A stretch of DNA of 14,115 nucleotides from Planoprotostelium fungivorum (Eukaryota; Evosea; Variosea; Cavosteliida; Cavosteliaceae), in the NCBI GenBank assembly GCA_003024175.1, contig MDYQ01000229.1, forward strand, positions 64,001-78,115. The letters run 5' to 3'. Made by a program: the position numbers and the translations under genes. The notes below the pieces were generated by a model that was given only the letters and a program-made list of their open reading frames with translations, was not told where the DNA came from and ran no database searches. Of the stretch, positions 1 to 8,900 are shown in pieces. Position 1 is the stretch's first letter; every line of letters begins with the position of its first letter.

Positions 1-1302
1 GTACAGCATCTCCTCCTCCGTTGGAAGAATGGAGATGTCTCTGAAATCGATGCAATCGTTGTCGAATCGAAAGCTACCGCAGAGGTCACCGGGGCCACGT
101 GATCCCCTGTGTCTCTCGTTGACAGGGGAAGAATGACATGATGTCACCTCTCTCTCGCACGCATCAGACTCAACTCCCTCTCTCTGGGTGTGATCATCAT
201 CGATTTCAATCGGTTGATGTCGTCACTCGTCTGTCGGATGTCAATGGAAGATGGATGGATGTGTTCCTCGTGGACTATGATGTGATTGAGGTAGATCGAT
301 CAACTCACCTGCTTCACTCGAGATAGATGAGATCGATAGTCTGGATCCCCTTCTACACAGTTCTGAAACATCTCGTCCAACTGGTAGAGTCAGACGAGTG
401 TCTTTTTCTTCATCACTCACCGATGCGACCCACAAGTGTACCTGATGATCGGAGGGTGCATCATCGAAGAGGGAGAAGAAGGAGAGGAAGAGTCTCACGA
501 TCAGCCTCAGACCCTGACTCCAGTGAGAAGGTGACCATACGTCGTGGTCTCTGGGGTCCCTTCTATACTCTTCGTCTCTCATGCTCCACATCTGATGGTG
601 ACACAGGTGCTGCATGCTCTTCATCGTCTCGTCCAAGAAGCCCCTGCGGACACGGCGTCATTCATCAGCACACCGCGAGTTCAATACCTTTGAGAATAAA
701 ATAGAGAATAAATCCTTCGGAGGTGGGTGACGTAGGGGGAGTCAGTGAACGCAGGGTCCACGATGAGTGCAAAGAGGGGAAGAACGACTCGTTGAAAGGA
801 GAGAACATTCGGTTTATTTCCTGCCGTGGGTGATACCTTCTCAAATCAGTCTCAAGATGATGGATCCGTGACTTCTGATGACGATGGATCACCTCGAAAG
901 TGGTGATGGTGCCCAGTTGATGAATTCCGTTTCTGTCTTCATCCCCCAATAAGCTGACGACTTTTTCTGTGCTCTGACTTCCCAGTGCAGAGAGGACGAA
1001 TCTGAAGGAGATCACTTCGATGTGAAACGTCTGGAGAGATCGTCACCTTCTGGCATCGAATTGAGTTCTGATGTCACCCTTCTTCACGAGATAGAATAAA
1101 GTATTGAACGCTTTGTCCACTGTCGTCGAATCCTGTCGTAATTTAGAAGACCTTTCGCACGGAATTTAATCACCTTCTCTTCGAATGATGCATCACGTTG
1201 AGATTCTGTGGCATTTGATGTAGGGTTCGATGTGAGATCTTCCTTGTTCCTCGGATGTGACTTCTGACTCTTTTTCCGTGTATCTTGTGGCCTCCTGCTC
1301 AT
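1..1302 (-). CDS. ZNFX1-like RNA helicase, N-terminal part (partial, runs off left edge)
   Basis: Unrecognised at first sight, but the last exon (73-1) reads DFRDISILPTEEEML, matching the conserved segment just before the helicase core of ZNFX1-type SF1 helicases. Proposed start is ATG 1302, giving a basic N-terminus MSRRPQDTRKK. Exons: 1302-1174, 1132-1047, 1001 to about 893, about 820-688, 643-541, 441-421, 380-309, 230-148, 73-1. Introns are 40-99 bp. The middle exons encode helical, armadillo-like stretches (VVLPLFALIVDPAFTDSPYV; LDEMFQNCVEG), as ZNFX1 has upstream of its helicase. The junction after exon 3 is not solved: a donor at 892 and acceptor at 821 leave the frames incompatible, so one boundary is wrong. 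The helicase motifs lie outside the window. Family members act in small-RNA inheritance and antiviral RNA sensing. The family call is moderate; that a multi-exon minus-strand gene exists here is more certain. Confidence 0.55.
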
Positions 1303-1553
1303 CGATGTGCGTGTATCGTCTTGTGTTGTAGATCTCAGCAGCAGTTCCACAATCGATGGCGAGCGAATCAGAGAGCGCGTTGCTGAAGTTGATGACTTGT
1401 GCAGATGATCCCTGAAATTGTTGAAGAGTTGCAGGTGAACTGATGATGTGACATCACTTTCAGCTGAAAGTGAAAGGGAACTTTTATATCATACAAATTA
1501 TCTCTAGACAGCTTCGAAAGGCATCCATTCCAATCTAGTAAGTTTGAACGACA
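1303..1553. other. Intergenic region between Pol X and the ZNFX1-like gene
   Basis: About 250 bp holding the Pol X 3' region and the TATA-containing promoter and leader of the next minus-strand gene. No AATAAA signal for Pol X and no further gene is evident. Confidence 0.5.
1482..1488 (-). promoter_or_regulatory. TATA box for the ZNFX1-like gene
   Basis: On the minus strand the sequence reads GATATAAAAG, a clean TATA box. Expected initiation about 30 bp downstream is near 1453, leaving about 150 nt of 5' leader before ATG 1302. A nearer ATG (1454-1452) would sit at the initiation site and its frame closes after 27 codons. The box lies only about 66 bp beyond the stop codon of the Pol X gene on the same strand, so the two genes are tandem and tightly spaced. 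Confidence 0.55.
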
Positions 1554-3737
1554 TCAATTCCTTTGATGTGGGGCGAGATACTTCTTATTCAACGCTTCAA
1601 AGAGGTCTTCCTCCGTATCCACCGGGACGATCTGACCTGCCCCCTTTCAACCATCACACCATCATCAACCCTCACCCCCTCTCTTCAGGTGGTATTCGTT
1701 CAGCGTCATTGCCTTCGATATCGCACAGTTTCTCAGGTCCACGTTAAACCGATCCGATCCAGTGAAATAGACGATGGCACAGGCGTAGTTGGTGTGTGGA
1801 ATGAACCTCAAGTCCAATCTCCTGTGCTTCCTCTCCCTTTCCACGTCAGCTCCTCTTCCCTCTCTCCTCTCACTCTGTGTCGGATAATCTGCACACTCCC
1901 ATGAACTTCTTGTCCCCCGACGCGAGCTCATGCGTGATGAGCTTCTTCTTCAGTTTATTCATGAGGAGATCGATAGAGGCTGGTCTCTTCGTGTCTTCCA
2001 TCCATCCCCTCTTCGTAACGAGACAGTCGATGTCACCTGTTCTCTTCAGTCTTTTCCTCCTCCCTCCCTCACCTGAAGTGACTGCCCCCCTCCTATAGCT
2101 ACCACAGATAGTTAGCATGAGATCTTCATCCACTTCAGCTGCTGCTTCTTTCAGTTCCTCTTCGATCTCCTCGATCTCTTTCCCTGATATGTCTGTCAGT
2201 TGGATCGCTAGAGGTGTACTCACTCGGAATCTTCTCTTCGAATTCGTCTACGAATTCTAAACCTGATGAAAGGGTCACGATAGAAAGATGAAGAGGGAAG
2301 ACTGACCGATGATCTGTTGGGGGTTGAGGAGGATCTTGTGTTTCTTGAGATCGTCCAAGGTGTACAGTTTGTGATGATCGACCAATTTCTCGGCCATTTT
2401 GGCACCTATTCCGTGGATCTACAATGGAAGCTGAGTGCTAGAAAATACAAGAAGGATCAGAGGGGAAATAAAGATGAAGAGGATGGAGAAAAGAAAGGAA
2501 GAAGAAAGAGAAGACAGGAAGAAGAAAGAGAAGAAAGGAAGAAGAAAGAGAAGAAAGGAAGAAGAAAGAGAAGAAAGGAAGATGAGAAAATAGGAAGAGG
2601 GAAGAGATGAATTGAGGAAGAGGCGCACCCGATTGAACTGTCTCAGGGCGGCAATTCGTGGATCGTTGAGGTTTTTGTTTAATTTTTGAAGCTGACCGGT
2701 CTGAATGATCTCATCGATTTTTAATGCAATCTTCTTCCCTGTACCATCGTCATCATCACAATCATGATGATGATCATCATGACCATCATGATCATCACTC
2801 TACGAACAATCAGAGTAATATAGACCTCACCGATTCCTTCCAATTGTTTGGCATCGTTTCCAGATCTGAAGAGATGAGTGATGATCTTGAGATCCCTCTC
2901 ACCTGATGATCAAGTTGGAATTCTTGATCGATCGTACCGCCTTGAAGTAAGCGACCGAACGATATTTCTCTCCGCTGGCCTTCTCAATGTTCCCCATGTC
3001 CGTCAAGATCTCGATCAATTTGTCGTTGCTCTCTATCTTTCCCTCCCCTCTCTCTTCTTCTCCTCTCTCCTCTTTCTCTTCTTTCTCTTCTTCCTTCAAT
3101 CTCTCTTGCTTCTTTGTCTCTTCCTTCTCTTGCTTCTTTGTCTCTTCCTTCTCTCGCTTCTTCGTTTCCTCTTTCTTCGGTTTTTTCGTGGGTCCTGCGA
3201 GATATGAGATGGTTAAATAGAATGGAATGAACAGACGTTCGGTTGGAGACGTTTTTCCTCTGATGTGGAATTGGTACTGATCCAATAAAAGTCCGAACCG
3301 ATCTCCAATGGACACATCACATTCACCACCTCCCTCGAGAACGACCTTCTCTTGCGTCATTCTTCGTCGAATCTTGTACGATCGTCTTTCACCAGTTGGT
3401 CTCCGTTCTGTCGAAAGACGTGGATGGGATGCTTTCCTTTCTGAAATCATGTCAGCCATGTTTGATACGAATGATCTTACGTGGACCAAATGAAGCCTTT
3501 CATTCCATTGAAGGTCGAGTTGCGTTCGACTGACGCGCTTATCAGTATCGGGAGGTAAGCTGGCTCTACCGATGATGTTGGAACCTGATCTATCATGATC
3601 AATGCAGATAATTGATCGCCGTCTCACTTCAGGTCCACGGTGAGATCGGGATCATCTGCATACACGATCTGAACGTGATCTTTTTCCTGATCCTTGGATG
3701 TTTTCTTGAAGAAGGGAAGAGTCGCCTGCTTTGACAT
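1554..3737 (-). CDS. FHA-domain family X DNA polymerase (Pol beta/lambda-like)
   Basis: Gap-filling repair polymerase with 5'-dRP lyase, about 494 residues, start ATG 3737-3735. Exons: 3737-3628, 3589-3481, 3440-3380, 3350-3237, 3194-2903, 2865-2831, 2738-2629, 2418-2307, 2262-2224, 2183-2073, 2036-1874, 1821-1676, 1636-1554; the sum is 1485 nt. Residues about 15-135 form an FHA domain of PNKP/aprataxin type, with phosphopeptide residues in GR (44-45) and VSRTQ (56-60). A KE-rich linker with EETKKQEK repeats follows. The 8-kDa lyase domain (about 190-260) ends in helix-hairpin-helix LEGIGKKIALKID, where Lys247 aligns with Pol beta Lys72. A second HhH (HGIGAKMAEKL) follows. The palm has GSYRRGAVTSGDID (Asp366, Asp368), RLDLRF (Asp422) and YFTGSD. 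The C-terminus TEEDLFEALNKKYLAPHQRN is typical of the family. No BRCT domain is visible. In PNKP, aprataxin and APLF the FHA binds phosphorylated XRCC1/XRCC4; the same role here is inference. Confidence 0.9.
2419..2628 (-). repeat. Large Pol X intron with 20-bp homopurine/homopyrimidine tandem repeat
   Basis: This 210-bp intron is several times longer than its neighbours. On the plus strand, 2501-2580 is four near-exact copies of GAAGAAAGAGAAGAAAGGAA (first copy has one A to C change), flanked by further GA-rich sequence. On the transcribed strand it is a long pyrimidine tract leading to acceptor TTGTAG. Pure purine/pyrimidine runs of this length can form triplex DNA. The apparent proteins read from it are artefacts. 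Confidence 0.8.
2739..2830 (-). repeat. ATCATG/ATGATC-rich Pol X intron
   Basis: This 92-bp intron is mostly imperfect repeats of ATCATGATGATC and its complement (about 2745-2800), partly self-complementary. It splits the helix-hairpin-helix between GIG and KKIALK. Similar ATC/GAT-rich simple sequence recurs in many introns of this window. Confidence 0.6.
3103..3174 (-). repeat. 24-bp in-frame repeat in the Pol X linker
   Basis: About three copies of a 24-bp unit encode EETKKQEK/EETKKREK between the FHA and lyase domains. The result is a highly charged, probably flexible or helical tether. Boundaries are approximate. Confidence 0.65.
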
Positions 3738-3864
3738 CTGGTATACACTGTGATGTCCTGGCTGGGTACTACGTAAGAATATTTCAATGCATTTATAAGA
3801 ATTGCAGATAGCATTGTAGATATGATCATTTTTGGCGGCAAACGATAAAATTCAAACGTCGAGC
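3738..3864. promoter_or_regulatory. Divergent promoter of Pol X and the FHA-bromodomain gene
   Basis: The two start codons are only 127 bp apart and point outward. On the minus strand a TATA-like TATAAAT (3797-3791) lies 54 bp before the Pol X ATG. No TATA box is obvious for the plus-strand gene, whose ATG is 22 bp past the E2F-like site. Shared regulation of the pair is the simple reading. Confidence 0.6.
3831..3842. promoter_or_regulatory. Palindromic E2F-like site
   Basis: TTTGGCGGCAAA fits the E2F/DP consensus TTTSSCGS on the plus strand and reads TTTGCCGC on the minus strand. Placement midway in a divergent promoter, 22 bp upstream of the bromodomain ATG, suggests G1/S control of both genes. 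This is inferred from sequence only. Confidence 0.5.
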
Positions 3865-5972
3865 ATGGCAAAGGTAGACACTGGATTCTCCATAACAAGC
3901 GCAAACGGATGGAAGAGGAAACTTATGCACTCTGAAGAAGATGAAGAGAGAGTCGTCTTCTCCTGCGGAAGGTGCGTCAAATGTTCATCGCATCACAGCT
4001 CTGATACGACAACAGTGATCCCAAGAGCACTGTCTTGTTTAAAAAATCCGCAACTGTTCACATTCTGATCAAATGCCGAGACAGTCAATTTGTGCTACAA
4101 AACCAGGCCTTCGGACAAGACCAACAATGCCCAACTGTGAAACATAATGGAGAGATTTTCAATAGGTGAGTTTGATCATTGTCCATGTCATTAAACTTCG
4201 CAGTGAGACTGCCATCCTGAAAGAAGGAGACACCATCGCCATCGGAGCCAACAGTTTTCAATTGGTATCTAACAAATCGATCAACACTCCAGTGATGAAG
4301 AAAGCTCCACCCAAGGCAGATGCTTCCTTCACAAAGACCCCATCGGAAGAGGCAAAAGAAAAGAAGGTCGCACCCGAGGAGAAGAAACATGAGAAGAAGG
4401 ATGAAGGTGCGAAGAATACAGAAAAGAAACAGGACAAGAAAGTACAAGAGAAGAAGGAGAAGAAGGAAGAAGTACGGCCAGTACCTCTACAGAGGGGCAT
4501 GAGTGATTACGAGATGAAGCGATTGCAGAACATCGAGAACAACCGAAAGATGATGGAATCACTGGGAATCACACAGGTGATCTCATCCACTCATCTCCCC
4601 CTCACATGTCCATCAGGGTGTCAACGATCTACAAAAAGTGAAACCCACCCCGAAGAAGAACAAGAAAGACGCAAAGAAGGTGAGTCTCACGAGAAGAAGA
4701 GAAGTAACGTCAAACAGAGAGGTGATGGCAACTACACCGACTCGGAAGACGATGGAGATGATGAAGATGAGAAAGAAGAGAACGAGAGCGAGGTGATGTG
4801 AAGGACATGTCATTGGACTCATCGATCGCAGGAAGAGAGCGATGAGGAACGTATCGAAGAGGAAGAGGAGGAATTGGTAGAGACCACGACTCGAGAGAAG
4901 ATACCCCCGAAGAGATCAAACATCAAAGAGAAGACGAAAGAGAAGATACCCCCGAAGAGATCAAACATCAAAGAGAAGACGAAAGAGAAGATCAATCGTG
5001 TCTTGAATGTTGAAGAGGAGGAGGAGATCACAGATGAGATCGATGAGCCCGTCCCTTCAAAGGAGAAGAAACCGACTGTGAACAATTCGACCAAGGACAC
5101 GAAGAAGAAGACGACTCGTCCCGATGATGCGCCAGTCGATTCCACTGTGAGTTGCTGAATTCTCGATTTCGACTGAATGAGATAGAATGCGAGAGATTTA
5201 CAGAAGAAGATGAAGGATGTCTTGCAGGAGATAAAGAAGCACGAGTCCTCTTGGCCATTCAGAAGTCCCGTCGATCGAGTGGCCGTGCCCGAGTATTACA
5301 CCGTCATCCAGAAACCCATGCGTGAGTGAAGTCATCTTCCATCATCACACGACCTCATGCAAAGGTAGATCTAAAGAGGATGACGGAAAAGTTGAGAAAG
5401 GGTACATATCGCACGCTGGGTGCGTTCATCTCTGACATCCAACTGATCTGCTCCAACTGCCTCTTCTTCAACGATCCAGACACTGTCTATTACAAGTGAG
5501 ATGTGAAGGTAGAGGAAGACTGAAGAGGAAAGGTGTGCCAAGGACATCGAAGAGGAATTTTTGTTGAGCGGGAGATATTTTGAAGAGAAGTACAGTGCCC
5601 CTCCACTCTTCATTGACAAACCCACTCTGAGCGGGGATGGTGGGAAGATATCACGTCGCATCGCGCTCACCATCGTCTCAGACATCACCAACGGTATAGA
5701 GACAGTCACCGTCAAATTGACAAACAAGTCTCAGACCAAAAAGGTAGACGTCACATCATGATCATCTTCCTGACCTCCCACAGAAGACGACAAAGAAGGA
5801 GGCAGCAGAGAGGGAAGGGAAAGAGAACGTGTCCACTCAGCTCAACTCTGAAGAGGAAGCTCAGAAGAGGAGGGAGCACCTTCGCATGTGCAGGCCAGAG
5901 AACCTGTGGAAGTTGGCAGACATTGATGGAAAGACGAGGAGGGGGACGGTCCGAACGATCCGAAAGCCGTGA
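3865..5972 (+). CDS. FHA-bromodomain chromatin protein
   Basis: Predicted acetyl-lysine reader of about 575 residues. Exons: 3865-3971, 4016-4165, 4204-4576, 4617-4679, 4718-4792, 4832-5146, 5204-5321, 5369-5495, 5533-5743, 5784-5972; the sum is 1728 nt. Residues about 10-100 resemble an FHA domain: CGSDPKSTVLFKKSATVHI, then PTVKHNGEIFN and LKEGDTIAIGANSFQLV, the usual NG, GD and IG landmarks. A lysine/glutamate-rich linker follows, then GMSDYEMKRLQNIENNRKMM, a motif common in nuclear proteins. An acidic patch and a 15-residue tandem repeat precede the bromodomain (about 362-450). The bromodomain has a WPF shelf (378-380), VPEYYTVIQKPM, and the acetyl-lysine Asn435 in FFNDPDTVYY. The C-terminal about 125 residues are basic and unassigned. 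The stop TGA (5970-5972) overlaps the ATG of the next gene by one base. The last exon is the least certain part. The FHA call is moderate, the bromodomain call strong. Confidence 0.85.
4895..4984 (+). repeat. 45-bp coding tandem repeat
   Basis: Two identical 45-bp units (4895-4939 and 4940-4984) followed by a 9-bp start of a third. Each encodes EKIPPKRSNIKEKTK. The absence of differences between copies indicates a recent duplication or ongoing length change in the basic linker of the bromodomain protein. Confidence 0.85.
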
Positions 5973-8900
5973 TGAACAGAAACGACAGCGACACGGCGGA
6001 GATACAGCGCACGTCCAAACCTTGGAAGAGGCCAGATAAAGAGGAGCAAGTGCTTCTGTCAAGGCGTGTTTGTCAAATTGTTTGAGAGGAGACTGGGTTA
6101 GATCTCTCTAAGGAGACCTCAAGTCCAGGAACTGGACGATACTACAACGGTTGTTGAAGGGCCGTGGTTCGAAAAGTCAAGAAGGCCTCTCAAATTGGTG
6201 ACCAGACCAACCTCCTCATCGTCTTCAACAGGAGAGAGGAGAGGTGTTCTGTGTCGATGGATGTACTTGAGAGAGCCCAAAGAAAAGAGACGTCTCACAC
6301 ACATCATCACCGATTTTCTGTCGAGGGAAAGGCGTATTGGACGATATCGAGGGGAGTGTCTATATTGACCACCTTCTATCTCTCCATTAAAGGTGACGAA
6401 TCATCATTTTTCTCCCTATACAAGAGGTGATTTCAGACGGAAACAGAATCTTAAACGTGTTCAGGAGGCACTGATATCATCACCTTTGATTCTAAAGAGA
6501 AGTGGCAACAATCTAAGACTCCCATCATCGAGCACACACCTCTTTCGATTCTCCCAACCTTCATGTATGTGCTTTCTCCATTAATCATTCTCGAATATAC
6601 CATATATACCATGTGTTAGAGACGACATTGATAATGATACAGGCTGGGCCATGGTTGGGAGAGGAGTGGATGTATCATAGCTTCTTTATTCTGTTTGATA
6701 ATCTTATTCTACTCCGGGGTCATACATTCACTCGTCGATCCCCTCGTCCTTACAGCTGTCATCTCATGTATATTTGGAGTCAGCTTGACTCTACTCATCG
6801 CTTATTTTCTTCATCTATTGGGCTATCTATCTCTTGGAACCCCATCTTGCCAGGTAGATGTCAAGTCACATCCACATGTGCTCATCATTGCAGTGCAATA
6901 ATGTATCTAAGAACGAGGAAACCACACAGAAGAACGTCGGTCCATCTCATCCCAACCCCACACAGAAGAGGGAGGACAAAACCATCAAGACGGGTGACAT
7001 CGATAGCTCTCAATGGTGAAATTGACGATGAGCAGGCGATGACCGAACCACTCAGACCGTCTCTCTTTCGAAGGAAGGTAAGTTCCTCACCGCTCCCATC
7101 AGCTCATCTGATACCATCCAGTCACATCACCATCACCAGACTGTCCACCACCTCCAACAGATTGTCCACCACCACCTCCACCGCCAGACTGTCCACCACC
7201 TCCGCCACCACCAGACTGTCCACCACCACCTCCACCCGTGAGATGTCTTCATCTGATCGTCTCGCTCATCTTCCCCCAGCCCGATCTGCCGAGTGGAGGT
7301 CCACCACCACCACCACCGGTGAGTCACACATCTCTCTCCAAGCATCTCGATTGACTCATGATAGCCCATGTCTGGAGGTCCACCACCACCCGTGAGTCAT
7401 CTGAAGGCTCATCATCCTCTCTGTGACATCCATTGATCATCTTCATCTTCAAATGAGTATCTCACTCTCATCAAATGAATATCTCACTCTCATCAATGAG
7501 ACTGACGACCTCATCAGCCAGTTCCCGGAGGTCCACCACCACCTGTGAGTCATCTGATGTTGATCAGTTCATTCGAAAATGTTTGATGCGAGAGGAGAAT
7601 GAACTGAAGGGAGTAGGGAGCGAAAACGAGACACACGGGAGGGGTGAGGAGGAAGGAGCCAGTGAGAAAGCCTGCAGAAAAGATGAAGAGCTTCCAGTGG
7701 GTCAAGATCGCCCCAGCGAAAGTGAAGGGAACTGTCTTTGAAAGCTTTCACACCGGTGAGTCTTCCCTTGTCTTGTAACATTCAATTCTCAATTCCTTCT
7801 TCATCTCTTCTCACACAGGATCAGACTACCGAGGTATACCCATCGATTACAATGAATTGGAAGAGTCTTTCATCGCAAAGAAATTCGACAGGAAAGAGAC
7901 AGTGGTCACTCCTCAGCGGGTCCAACTGCTGGAACAGAAGGTGTCACAGAACCTATGTGAGATGAGATGTATCGTACGATGTCTCACGGACACAGCCATC
8001 TGGCTCTCTCAGTTCAAGATGCCAAGAGAGAAGTTACTGAGAGGCATCAGAGAATTCGATGAGAAGATGTTCGATGTAGATCAGATCAAACAACTCATGC
8101 AGTACATTCCATCATCCACTGACGTGCGTGTCATCACATCATCACGATGACATGAGACTGAACGATGAAATAGGCACAGAAGTTGGCCGATTTCGTAAAA
8201 GAGAACGATCCTTCACTCATGAACCCAGCGGAACACTTTTCTTGGAAGGTGAGACATCCATTTCTAGTGCTGTGACATCGACCAATCAGCTCACGACCGA
8301 CAGATGTCTCTGGACAGCGAGCTACCGACTTACATGAGAGCTTTCGCCTTCCAATTGAGTTTCGAACCATTGAAAGAGATCATCCGACCGAACGTGGAGT
8401 ACATCCACAGGGCATCTCGTGATTTCATTGAATCGAAGAAGATGAACAAGTTACTGGAGGTGATGGACAGTGTCGGATTCCTCTCATTCTCACAGATCAT
8501 CTTGGAGATTGGAAACTTTTTGAATGATCCAACACCGAGAGGAGGTGCCTTTGGTTTCACAATGGGATCACTCATCAAGGTCTGTTCATCTCATTGATGT
8601 CATCACATTGATGTCATCCCATTGATGTCATCCCATTGATGTTTCATCGTCATCATCTCGTTGGTATCATTTCATTCATGTGATATCGTTGAATCCTACA
8701 TATAGATATCCATCATAAAGACGAAATGGACACATTGATCACAACATCCAATACGATCAGATATCATGAACGCTGTAGATTTACACTGTTGTAGATCTCT
8801 GACACTCGCACGACCGATCTCAAATCAGATCTATTACGCCACATCGTACTCTTCTTGAGGAATCGTGATGGTAACTGATCTCTCTCCTCCACTACTGAAA

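Noticed and set aside
2419-2628. Lys/Glu-rich and Leu/Phe/Ser-rich proteins on both strands
   Set aside because: Both come from the purine/pyrimidine tandem repeat inside a Pol X intron.
3711-3737. PIP box in MSKQATLPFFKK at the Pol X N-terminus
   Set aside because: The Q-x-x-L spacing is right but the aromatic pair is one residue too close (QATLPFF rather than Q-x-x-L-x-x-F-F), so a canonical PCNA motif cannot be claimed.
7133-7369. Tryptophan/arginine-rich minus-strand frame opposite FH1
   Set aside because: It is the complement of the CCACCACC proline codons of the formin FH1 region.
6613-7395. A 260-codon plus-strand frame covering the anchor and FH1 region
   Set aside because: Its frame crosses several introns and turns the FH1 prolines into Thr/Ser runs; the spliced formin frame explains the same bases better.
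8593-8648. CRISPR-like array
   Set aside because: Contiguous 14-bp tandem repeat without spacers, inside a eukaryotic intron.
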